Below, one piece after another: positions 1-6,036 of a DNA stretch of 8,213 bases. The position numbers and the translations under genes are program-made. Position 1 is the stretch's first letter. Each line of letters starts with the position of its first letter. The notes beneath the pieces are model-generated. The model was given only the letters and a program-made list of their open reading frames with translations. It was not told where the DNA came from and searched no databases. This stretch comes from Chitinophaga pinensis (GTDB lineage Bacteria; Bacteroidota; Bacteroidia; Flavobacteriales_D; Crocinitomicaceae), in NCBI GenBank assembly GCA_945870115.1, contig CAMBRH010000149.1, positions 1 through 8,213 on the forward strand, written 5' to 3'.

Positions 1-1935
1 GGTGAATTTTTTCCAGCACTTGATTTTGAAGAAATTGACAAGGAAATAAAATTTTTAGCTATTCAAAATTCAGTTTTAGAATTAGAAGGTTTTGTAAGAA
101 TTAAAATTGCCTCTGAAAGAATTAATTCAATGTTAGTTTTCTTTGATAAAAGAGAAATCGAATATCCAAATCTTGTAAGTATTTTAACGAAAGTTCATTT
201 AACGACAGAAATAATTGATGCTATAAATCACATTTTTACTCCAAAAGGATTAATAAAAGATGAAGCTTCTGAATTATTATTTGAAATTAGAACTAAGATT
301 ACAGCTTTAAAAAATCAAATAAACCGCAACTTTGAGAAAGAAAAACGCAAACTTCTAAAGGACGGTTTATTAGCTGATACTCACGAAACTTTCCTTAATG
401 AAAGACGTGTTTTGACCCTTTTATCAACTCATAAACGCAAAATTACTGGTTCAATTTTAGGTTCATCAAAAACTGGAAGTTTGACGTATATAGAACCACA
501 AGTGAATGTTCCACTAAACAATGAATTGGAAAGTTTACAAGATGATGAACGAAAAGAAATATTTAGAATTCTGCAACAATTGACAAAATTTTTGTCTGAC
601 TATTTGCCTTTAATTAAAGAATATCAATTGATTTTAACTGAATTTGATTTTATACAAGCGAAATCAAAATTAGCGTTAGAATTAGACGCTTGTTTGCCAG
701 GAATAGAAGATGAAACTCAAGTAGAATTTATACAAGCCTACCATCCTATTTTATGGCGAAATAATAAACTTCACAAAAAAATCACTTTACCACAAAACTT
801 GAAATTAGATAAATTTTCAAGAATGTTGGTCATTTCTGGACCAAATGCAGGTGGAAAAAGTATCACTTTAAAAACAATCGGTTTATTACAATTGATGTTA
901 CAGGCTGGTTTGATGGTTCCCGTGCAACAAAACAGTAAAATGTGTTTTTTTCAAAATGTTTTAACAGATATTGGTGACAATCAGTCAATTGAAAATGAAT
1001 TAAGCACCTATTCATATCGTTTAAAACGCATGAAATATTTTTTAGACGTTGTCAACAAAAAAACCTTGGTTCTATTAGATGAATTTGGTACAGGTTCAGA
1101 TCCAGTTTTGGGTGGCGCTTTGGCGGAAGTTTTTTTTGAAGAATTATACAACAAAAAATGTTTCGGAGTTATCACAACACATTACGGAAACATCAAATTA
1201 AAAGCCGATAGACTTAGAAATGCAATCAACGGATGTATGCTTTTCAACACTGAAACTTTAGAGCCTCTTTATCGTTTTTCGATTGGCCAACCAGGAAGTT
1301 CGTTTACTTTTGAAGTGGCGCAAATGAATGGAATTCCGCTTGAATTGATAGAAGAAGCGAAAACAAAAATTGATTCTCACGAAGTGAATATGGATCAACT
1401 TTTGAGTGAATTACAACGAGAAAAAACCTATTTGGAGCAACTTAATAAAGATCACATTGAAGCGCAAGAAATTGCAGATAAAGCAAGAAGAGATTATTTA
1501 GAAAAGAAAAAATTGATAGATCAAAAATTGTTACAACATGCTGATTTCATGGAAAAAAATAGTTTGTTTATCAATAATGGAAAAAAACTAAAAACATACA
1601 TTGACCGTTTCCAAACAAAAAGTAGAAAAAAAGATGCCAATCAAGCTTTAATTGATGAGATTAAAAAATACCTAACGATTGAAAAGTCTAAAATCGAAAG
1701 TAAAAATCTTACTGAAAAATTAAAACAAGACATTAAAAAGCCGAAAAAAATAAAAGCTGGCCCTCCAGTAATCGATCAACATCAACAAGATAAAATCAAA
1801 GTTGGCTCAACTGTAAAATTGATTGAAACCAAGCAAAATGGAACAGTTGAAGAAATTCAAGGAAATCAATTAACCGTTGCTTTTGGATTTTTAAGAATGA
1901 AAGTTGAACGAGAAAGATTGAGTTTTGTAAAATGA
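1..1935 (+). CDS. mutS2: MutS2-like ATPase (DNA mismatch repair MutS family), 5'-truncated, no Smr domain
   Basis: The frame is open from base 1, so the true start lies upstream. The ATG at 130 is internal because the preceding 43 codons continue the MutS2 core. Numbering visible codons, the MutS-family ATPase shows Walker A GPNAGGKS (280-287), the DIGDNQSIENELSTYS signature (323-338), Walker B LVLLDEFGTGSDP with D360-E361, and the H-loop TTH (H394). A charged, probably coiled-coil segment follows (about 420-530), then a Lys-rich linker and a KOW-like end (about 600-644). Bacillus MutS2 (about 785 aa) continues into a C-terminal Smr nuclease domain, which is absent here because the stop follows directly. 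There is no MutS1 mismatch-recognition domain in the visible part. MutS2 proteins act in recombination control and, in Bacillus, in splitting collided ribosomes; which role applies here is unknown. I estimate that 50-80 N-terminal residues lie outside the window. Confidence 0.9.
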   Translation, partial: GEFFPALDFEEIDKEIKFLAIQNSVLELEGFVRIKIASERINSMLVFFDKREIEYPNLVSILTKVHLTTEIIDAINHIFTPKGLIKDEASELLFEIRTKITALKNQINRNFEKEKRKLLKDGLLADTHETFLNERRVLTLLSTHKRKITGSILGSSKTGSLTYIEPQVNVPLNNELESLQDDERKEIFRILQQLTKFLSDYLPLIKEYQLILTEFDFIQAKSKLALELDACLPGIEDETQVEFIQAYHPILWRNNKLHKKITLPQNLKLDKFSRMLVISGPNAGGKSITLKTIGLLQLMLQAGLMVPVQQNSKMCFFQNVLTDIGDNQSIENELSTYSYRLKRMKYFLDVVNKKTLVLLDEFGTGSDPVLGGALAEVFFEELYNKKCFGVITTHYGNIKLKADRLRNAINGCMLFNTETLEPLYRFSIGQPGSSFTFEVAQMNGIPLELIEEAKTKIDSHEVNMDQLLSELQREKTYLEQLNKDHIEAQEIADKARRDYLEKKKLIDQKLLQHADFMEKNSLFINNGKKLKTYIDRFQTKSRKKDANQALIDEIKKYLTIEKSKIESKNLTEKLKQDIKKPKKIKAGPPVIDQHQQDKIKVGSTVKLIETKQNGTVEEIQGNQLTVAFGFLRMKVERERLSFVK

Positions 1936-1936
1936 A

Positions 1937-2548
1937 TTAATGATTCAATTTCCAATTTACTTCCAACAAATATTCAATCGTTTCAAGGTGTCTTTTTGCT
2001 TCGAATAAATTTTCTCCCCAAGCGTAAGTTCCGTGATTTTTGATAATAAAACAATGATTTGTAAATAATTCACTTTTTGATTTCATTAAATTTGAAAATG
2101 CTATCATATCTTGCGAATTTTCTAAGATTGGAATCGAAACTTGATTCTCATGCGTTGTTTGTCCTTTAAATCCTTTTTGGATTTCGTATCCTTCAAACAA
2201 AATTTCATCTGAATATTTTTGAGAATTTAATACAGAATAAACTGAATGACTGTGCAAAATAACTTTTGTTAAAGGAAATAAATCATACAAAACACAGTGA
2301 ATTAACGTTTCTGCAGATGGTTTTAAATCTTTAAATTCAAGCGTTGGATTTCCATCAAAATCAACTTTAATGAAATCTTTATCGGAAAATTCTGATTTGT
2401 CAATTCCTGAGCGAGAAACAAAAATTTCTTCCTCAATTGAATCAATTTTGAATGAATAATTTGTTGAAGTAGCTGGAGACCAACCTTTTTTGTGATAAGA
2501 TCTAATAGTTTCAGCTAATTTTTCTTTCAAATTTTGAATTTCTTCCAT
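1937..2548 (-). CDS. mtnB: Methylthioribulose-1-phosphate dehydratase (class II aldolase family)
   Basis: This 203-aa cytosolic enzyme is the usual size for MtnB, which dehydrates 5-methylthioribulose-1-phosphate to 2,3-diketo-5-methylthiopentyl-1-phosphate in the methionine salvage pathway. Visible class II aldolase features are the N-terminal GWSPATSTNYS segment (22-32), the conserved KPSAE (76-80), the metal-binding HSH (H99, H101) and the distal NHGTYAWG (H172). E122 in GYEIQKG has the spacing expected of the catalytic Glu. The HSH-E-H spacing resembles the human homologue APIP, which favours MtnB over fuculose or ribulose phosphate aldolases. The gene lies 12 bp after pyrF on the same strand and is probably cotranscribed from its promoter. 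Its 3' end is 1 bp from the mutS2 stop. No mtnC or mtnD neighbour is visible, so the remaining pathway genes must be elsewhere. Another class II aldolase-family dehydratase is the main alternative. Confidence 0.83.
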   Translation of the reverse strand: MEEIQNLKEKLAETIRSYHKKGWSPATSTNYSFKIDSIEEEIFVSRSGIDKSEFSDKDFIKVDFDGNPTLEFKDLKPSAETLIHCVLYDLFPLTKVILHSHSVYSVLNSQKYSDEILFEGYEIQKGFKGQTTHENQVSIPILENSQDMIAFSNLMKSKSELFTNHCFIIKNHGTYAWGENLFEAKRHLETIEYLLEVNWKLNH

Positions 2549-2560
2549 CTCAAATTGTTT

Positions 2561-3382
2561 TTAAATGAATTTTTTTGAAATTAATATTTCTTCCATTTCT
2601 TGTTGGATTTTTTGAGCTTCAAATCTTGCTTTATCAGCAAAATCATTTTCACTTGAAGCGTAAATTATTCCTCGAGAAGAATTTACTAAAAGTCCGCAAT
2701 CTTTGTTCCATCCAAAATTTGAAACATCCGTTAAACTTCCGCCTTGCGCTCCAACTCCTGGTACCAAAAAGAAATGTTGAGGAACGAGTTTTCTTACTTC
2801 ACCAATACCTTCTGCCCTAGTTGCACCAACTACAAACATAGTGTTATTTGGAGTTCCCCAAGAAGAAACTTTTTTTAGAACATTCTTATAAAATTCATTT
2901 CCTTCCGAATCCTTCAAAAACTGAAAATCATTTGCTCCTTCATTAGAAGTTAAGGCTAAAACAATCGCCCATTTATTTTCAAATTCAAGAAAAGGTTTTA
3001 CGCTATCTTCGCCCATGTAAGCTGCAATTGTCACAGAATCACAGTTCAAATAATCAAAAAAAGTTTTGGCATAATAAGTTGATGTATTACCAATATCTCC
3101 TCGTTTGGCATCAGCAATTGTGAAAATGTTTTTTGGAATATAATCCAAAGTTTTTTTCAATGATTCCCAACCTTTTGGACCATAACATTCATAAAAAGCA
3201 ATATTCGGTTTGTAAGCAACACAAAAATCTTTCGTTGCATCAATAATCGCCTTATTGAATTCAAAAATTGGATCTTCCGTTTCAAGCAGATGCTTCGGGA
3301 TTTTTGTCAAATCTGTATCCAAACCAACACATAAAAATGATTTTTTTTCTTTGATTTGTTGAATTAATTCTTGTCGATTCAT
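2561..3382 (-). CDS. pyrF: Orotidine 5'-phosphate decarboxylase, type 2
   Basis: This 273-aa enzyme carries out the last step of UMP synthesis, decarboxylating OMP in the cytosol. The N-terminal FLCVGLDTDLTKIP (16-29) is the substrate-binding start of the barrel. AYKPNIAFYE (56-65) supplies a conserved Lys. The catalytic DAKRGDIGNT (91-100) contains the Asp-Lys-x-x-Asp signature (D91, K93, D96). VPGVGAQGG (207-215) and NSSRGI (234-239) form the phosphate-binding loops. The length and the DAKRGDIGNT form match the longer type 2 PyrF subfamily rather than the roughly 230-aa E. coli type. The ATG at 3382 is the best start, since the residues after it already match the family N-terminus and a consensus promoter lies 18 bp upstream. 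It is the first gene of a probable two-gene unit with mtnB. Confidence 0.96.
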   Translation of the reverse strand: MNRQELIQQIKEKKSFLCVGLDTDLTKIPKHLLETEDPIFEFNKAIIDATKDFCVAYKPNIAFYECYGPKGWESLKKTLDYIPKNIFTIADAKRGDIGNTSTYYAKTFFDYLNCDSVTIAAYMGEDSVKPFLEFENKWAIVLALTSNEGANDFQFLKDSEGNEFYKNVLKKVSSWGTPNNTMFVVGATRAEGIGEVRKLVPQHFFLVPGVGAQGGSLTDVSNFGWNKDCGLLVNSSRGIIYASSENDFADKARFEAQKIQQEMEEILISKKFI

Positions 3383-3399
3383 AAAGGAAATTTGTGCTG

Positions 3400-3433
3400 C
3401 AAAAGTAAGAATTTATTCTTTTATCATGACAAA
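3400..3433 (-). promoter_or_regulatory. Bacteroidetes-type promoter of pyrF-mtnB
   Basis: Read on the minus strand, a TTTG (-33 element, 3430-3433) is followed after 22 bases by TACTTTTG (-7 element, 3400-3407), an exact match to TAnnTTTG. The 22-base spacer is within the usual range. Transcription would start a few bases downstream, giving an untranslated leader of roughly 10 bases before the pyrF ATG at 3382. Confidence 0.7.
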
Positions 3434-3435
3434 GA

Positions 3436-3801
3436 TTAGAAATCTTTCAATTCATTCATTGGATCCCAAAATATTTTCTTGAAATCTACTACTTTATCAT
3501 TTTTAATAACAATTCCTTCTGCTTTCAATAAATTTTCCATCCGATCAAAATCATTTTCAGATTCCATGAAATGACCTTTCCCGGTCAAAATTCCAATGCG
3601 ATTTACAACTCTATGTGCTGGAATATTTTCTTTTCTGTGAGAGGCATTCATCGCCCAACCAACCATTCTACTCGACTTTTTTGCTCCTAAATAATTCGCG
3701 ATTGCTCCATAGGATGTCACTCTCCCATAGGGAATTTCTTGAACTATCAAATACACTTGATTAAAGAAGTCTTTATTTTTTTCAGAAAGTTTAATGATCA
3801 T
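3436..3801 (-). CDS. Alkyltransferase-like (ATL) protein of the MGMT family, Cys replaced by Ala
   Basis: The 121-aa protein is a stand-alone DNA-binding domain of the O6-alkylguanine-DNA alkyltransferase family. Visible features are IPYGRVTSYGAIA (23-35, including the Tyr used in base flipping), the helix-turn-helix and Arg-finger region KSSRMVGWAMNAS (42-54), and PAHRVVN (61-67). Active MGMT or Ogt has PCHRV; here Ala62 replaces the alkyl-accepting Cys, so direct methyl transfer is not expected. ATL proteins instead bind O6-alkylguanine and flag it for nucleotide excision repair. I chose the ATG at 3801; the frame extends three codons to a TTG at 3810, but the ATG gives the normal family N-terminus. 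The gene is divergent from the small gene at 3877 and ends just upstream of the pyrF promoter. Confidence 0.88.
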   Translation of the reverse strand: MIIKLSEKNKDFFNQVYLIVQEIPYGRVTSYGAIANYLGAKKSSRMVGWAMNASHRKENIPAHRVVNRIGILTGKGHFMESENDFDRMENLLKAEGIVIKNDKVVDFKKIFWDPMNELKDF

Positions 3802-3838
3802 AAATTTCAATTAAAATAAAATGATTTTAAAAGTGTAA

Positions 3839-3865
3839 CAAATGTAGCAATACTAAGTTATCAAA
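3839..3865 (-). promoter_or_regulatory. Candidate promoter of the alkyltransferase-like gene
   Basis: On the minus strand TACATTTG (3839-3846) matches the TAnnTTTG -7 element exactly, and TTTG at 3862-3865 could be the -33 element. The 15-base spacer is shorter than usual, which lowers confidence. The start would lie about 30 bases before the ATG at 3801. The element falls in the leader of the divergent gene at 3877, for which I see no convincing promoter. Confidence 0.4.
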
Positions 3866-3876
3866 GAAAAAAAAAC

Positions 3877-4200
3877 ATGAAAAAAATCATTTTATGCTCA
3901 TTGTTGGGTATTTCTCAAACGATGTTTGCACAAGAATTTAATCAAAATGACAGTATTATTTCATCTGATAAAGTTTTTGAAGTTATTAAAATTTTTCCAA
4001 ATCCGACAAGTGAAATTTTATTCATAAAAAACGGTGATTTAATTGATTCTTATGAAATGTTTAATCTTCAAGGAGAATCTGTTCAAAAAGGACAAAATGA
4101 AACTCAAATTATTTCTTTAATAGATTTACCAATTGGACAATATTTTTTGCTCATTGAAATTGATGGATTCTACAAAAATTTCAGGGTTAGTAAATTTTAA
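3877..4200 (+). CDS. Small secreted protein made almost only of a T9SS type A sorting domain
   Basis: The 107-aa protein begins with a signal peptide: MKK, a hydrophobic core, then MFA-Q, with likely cleavage after Ala18. A linker of about 17 residues leads into a complete T9SS type A sorting domain (about 36-107). Its landmarks are IFPNPTSEILFI (39-50), YEMFNLQGE (59-67), LPIGQYFLLIE (84-94) and the C-terminal FRVSKF. Such domains normally sit at the end of large secreted enzymes or adhesins and direct them from the periplasm across the outer membrane, where the domain is usually removed. Here no cargo domain lies between signal and sorting domain. The gene is monocistronic, divergent from the alkyltransferase-like gene and convergent with the Fic gene. 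Function is unknown; it may be a remnant of a larger gene, though its frame, start and stop look intact. Confidence 0.85.
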   Translation: MKKIILCSLLGISQTMFAQEFNQNDSIISSDKVFEVIKIFPNPTSEILFIKNGDLIDSYEMFNLQGESVQKGQNETQIISLIDLPIGQYFLLIEIDGFYKNFRVSKF

Positions 4201-4203
4201 AAA

Positions 4204-4238
4204 GAATTATGAATTATGAGTTTTGAATTATGAGTTGG
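4204..4238. repeat. Heptameric tandem repeat, five degenerate copies
   Basis: Five consecutive 7-bp units start at 4204: GAATTAT, GAATTAT, GAGTTTT, GAATTAT, GAGTTGG, with consensus GARTTWT. The array lies 3 bp after the stop of the small T9SS gene and fills part of the gap to the convergent Fic gene. From memory, similar degenerate GAATTAT arrays are scattered between genes in Flavobacterium genomes. No coding or hairpin role is evident. Confidence 0.7.
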
Positions 4239-4284
4239 AAACGTAAGTAAATAAGATTACCTTTCAATATGCTAGAAATAAATT

Positions 4285-5328
4285 TCAACCCAAAATAGAA
4301 ATATATCGCTTTAGGCTTTCTAATTCAACTTTAGCAATAAATTCAATGAAGGAATTTTTATCATTGTTAGTTTGAGCATTTTCTAAAGTTTGATAATATT
4401 TCATTCGGGTATCATAATCTCCTTTTATGTTTGCGATAACGAAACCATGTTTTAATAAGAATAAATTCATAATTAAACGGGAAGTTCTTCCATTTCCGTC
4501 AATAAAAGGATGAATTGTCACCAATCGTTCGTGAAGCTCTGCTGCCAAAATAACGGGATGTAGATTTTTATTTCGACTATACCAAATGAAATAATCTTCC
4601 ATTTCTTTCGAAACCATAAAAGCCTGCGTTGGCGTGTGCAAACTTCCTTGAATCATAACTTGCACATTTCTATACTTTCCTGCATATTCAGGATTAATGC
4701 CTCTTAGAATTAAATTATGAATAGTTAATAATTCATATTCATTAAACTCAGATTTTTTGTCAATTAATAGTTTTATATAATCAATCGCTTCTTTGTGATT
4801 AATGACTTCTAAATGTTCACGCATTGATTTACCAGAAATTGTTAATCCTTGATTCACAATTAAATCTGTTTCTCGAAGATTAAGTGTATTTCCTTCAATA
4901 CGATTACTTTCAAAGGTATATTCTAATTCTAAGGCTTCAACAATTCTAAAACTATCAAACTCTCTTTTTTGATTTAAAATGGATTTATGAAAATCTATTT
5001 CATCCAAAATTTCTTGAATTGAATTTGGAATTTCTTTAGTATGTAAAACATTGTATTTCGCAATTTCTTCCATTACCAACGACAAAGTTTCTTCAGCAAT
5101 TTTATATTCTTTAATTTCTGAAAAAATCTTTTCCTTCAACCATAATTTCATTAAATCATCTAAAGGAATCTCTAAATGGCTTGATAAATCTCTAATTTGC
5201 TTTTCTGTTGGAAACCTTAATCCTGATTCAAATTTACTTATTAAAGCCTGATCAATATTCATTTTAAAAGCTAAATCTTTCACCTTTAATCCTAATAAAA
5301 CTCGTTTTGATTTAAGTAAATTTTTCAT
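4285..5328 (-). CDS. XRE-type HTH / Fic domain fusion protein (probable autoinhibited AMP-transferase)
   Basis: With the start at 5328 the protein has 347 residues. An XRE/Cro-type HTH domain (about 4-60) includes the recognition region NIDQALISKFESGLRFP (24-40). The Fic core follows: inhibitory helix motif S141-N-R-I-E145-G146-N147, which fits (S/T)xxxE(G/N), a flap region HTPTQAF (231-237), and the full catalytic loop HPFIDGNGRTSR (273-284) with His273. Fic enzymes transfer AMP or related groups from a nucleotide to a target hydroxyl, and the Glu of the inhibitory helix blocks productive ATP binding. An inhibitory motif N-terminal to the Fic core corresponds to class II. The frame stays open to an ATG at 5397, but that stretch holds the upstream operon's terminator and this gene's own promoter, so ATG 5328 is preferred (5343 is possible). 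No separate antitoxin gene is adjacent. Target unknown. Confidence 0.87.
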   Translation of the reverse strand: MKNLLKSKRVLLGLKVKDLAFKMNIDQALISKFESGLRFPTEKQIRDLSSHLEIPLDDLMKLWLKEKIFSEIKEYKIAEETLSLVMEEIAKYNVLHTKEIPNSIQEILDEIDFHKSILNQKREFDSFRIVEALELEYTFESNRIEGNTLNLRETDLIVNQGLTISGKSMREHLEVINHKEAIDYIKLLIDKKSEFNEYELLTIHNLILRGINPEYAGKYRNVQVMIQGSLHTPTQAFMVSKEMEDYFIWYSRNKNLHPVILAAELHERLVTIHPFIDGNGRTSRLIMNLFLLKHGFVIANIKGDYDTRMKYYQTLENAQTNNDKNSFIEFIAKVELESLKRYISILG

Positions 5329-5358
5329 GACAAAATATTTCATGACAAATTTAGTCAT
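5323..5358. promoter_or_regulatory. Candidate operator: three ATGAC half-sites over the Fic promoter
   Basis: A 12-bp direct repeat TTTCATGACAAA occurs at 5323-5334 and 5338-5349, a period of 15 bp. The second copy's ATGAC pairs with an inverted GTCAT to form ATGAC-N7-GTCAT (5342-5358), centred on the -7 element at 5346-5353. This arrangement suits a dimeric XRE-type repressor, most simply the HTH domain of the Fic protein itself. Binding is inferred. The first repeat spans the chosen start codon. Confidence 0.5.
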
Positions 5359-5376
5359 TTTATTTGTTTTTGCAAA
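5346..5376 (-). promoter_or_regulatory. Bacteroidetes-type promoter of the HTH-Fic gene
   Basis: On the minus strand TTTG (5373-5376), a 19-base spacer and TAAATTTG (5346-5353) form an exact consensus promoter. It lies inside the longest open frame of the Fic gene, so initiation should occur at the ATG at 5328 or at most 5343. The leader would be only about 10-15 bases. Confidence 0.7.
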
Positions 5377-5386
5377 TTTTTGCAAA
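5369..5386. repeat. Pair of TTTGCAAA palindromes, 10 bp apart
   Basis: The perfect 8-bp palindrome TTTGCAAA occurs at 5369-5376 and 5379-5386, one helical turn apart. The first copy supplies the TTTG -33 element of the Fic promoter. They may be a protein-binding site or simply a result of the AT-rich terminator tail next to them. Confidence 0.45.
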
Positions 5387-5419
5387 AAAAAATCCATCTC
5401 AAAATGAAATGGATGGATT
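5384..5419 (-). terminator. Intrinsic terminator of the glycan operon
   Basis: Read on the minus strand, AATCCATC (5412-5419) and GATGGATT (5391-5398) form a perfect 8-bp stem with a 13-base loop. The stem runs directly into a T tract (5384-5392). It begins 18 bp beyond the stop of the sugar transferase gene. There is no T tract on the other side, so it acts on the minus strand only. Confidence 0.75.
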
Positions 5420-5436
5420 AAAAAAATAAATGCAGT

Positions 5437-6024
5437 TTACTTAAACATTTTTGAAGCAGTTTTAAATATTATTTTCAAATCTTCAGATAAAGTAGGGTTT
5501 TCTAAATATTTTTTATTCAACAACAATTTATGAGGCATTATTTCATGAATATATGTTTCTCTTGGATTATCAGATTCGCCTAAAAGTCTATTCTCATCAA
5601 AATATTCTAATGAAGCATAATCGGTAATTCCTGGTTTAATATTTAAAATTTCTAGTTGCTCAATGGAATATAAATCAACATATTCTTGCACTTCAGGACG
5701 CGGACCAACAATTGACATTTGTCCAAATAACACATTTATAAATTGAGGAAATTCGTCAATTTTATATTTACGAAGAAAAACTCCAATTTTGGTAATTCTT
5801 GGATCTCGCATGCCAACAGTTAATTGCCCTAGTTTATCTGAATTTGGCTTCATTGTTCTGAATTTCAACAATAAAAAAGACTTACCAAATTGTCCCACGC
5901 GATTTTGCCTATAAAAAATTCCTCCATTACTCGAAACTAAAATTAAAGCACTAAAAATTATTCCAAAAGGCAAGAAAACCAATAAAATAAAAAAGGAAAA
6001 TAATATATCAAATATTCGCTTCAA
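5437..6024 (-). CDS. Bacterial sugar transferase, PglC-like phosphoglycosyl transferase
   Basis: The 195-aa protein has the compact size of PglC-type monotopic phosphoglycosyl transferases and lacks the multi-helix N-terminus of WcaJ or WbaP. These inner-membrane enzymes move a sugar phosphate from a UDP-sugar to undecaprenyl phosphate, the first membrane step of glycan assembly. One hydrophobic N-terminal segment (about 4-30) has a central Pro19, consistent with a re-entrant helix. Further motifs are YRQNRVG (38-44), LKFRTM (53-58), DPRITKIG (74-81), the catalytic Asp-Glu pair in KIDEFPQ (D90, E91), SIVGPRPE (104-111) and IKPGITDYASLE (129-140). It starts 12 bp after the aminotransferase stop, in the same operon, and is the last gene before the terminator. 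The sugar cannot be read from the sequence; a bacillosamine- or quinovosamine-type 4-amino sugar is plausible given the neighbour. Confidence 0.9.
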   Translation of the reverse strand: MKRIFDILFSFFILLVFLPFGIIFSALILVSSNGGIFYRQNRVGQFGKSFLLLKFRTMKPNSDKLGQLTVGMRDPRITKIGVFLRKYKIDEFPQFINVLFGQMSIVGPRPEVQEYVDLYSIEQLEILNIKPGITDYASLEYFDENRLLGESDNPRETYIHEIMPHKLLLNKKYLENPTLSEDLKIIFKTASKMFK

Positions 6025-6036
6025 TTGGATTGAAAA

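Noticed and set aside
1933..1947. Inverted repeat TGAAT-N5-ATTCA at the mutS2/mtnB junction as a terminator
   Set aside because: The stem is only 5 bp with three A-T pairs and no T tract follows on either strand; expected by chance in DNA this AT-rich.
2575..2820. Plus-strand open frame of 81 codons antisense to pyrF
   Set aside because: It lies wholly inside the well-supported pyrF frame and its Leu/Phe-rich translation resembles nothing known.
3802..3810. TTG at 3810 as the start of the alkyltransferase-like protein
   Set aside because: It adds only Met-Lys-Phe before an ATG at 3801 that already gives a normal N-terminus; no reason to prefer the rare start.
4275..4286. GAAAT-AA-ATTTC inverted repeat at the end of the Fic gene as a terminator
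   Set aside because: Very short and all A-T apart from the end pair, with no T tract; not distinguishable from background.
5051..5251. Plus-strand open frame antisense to the Fic gene
   Set aside because: Shadow of the HTH-Fic coding sequence; low-complexity translation with no motif.
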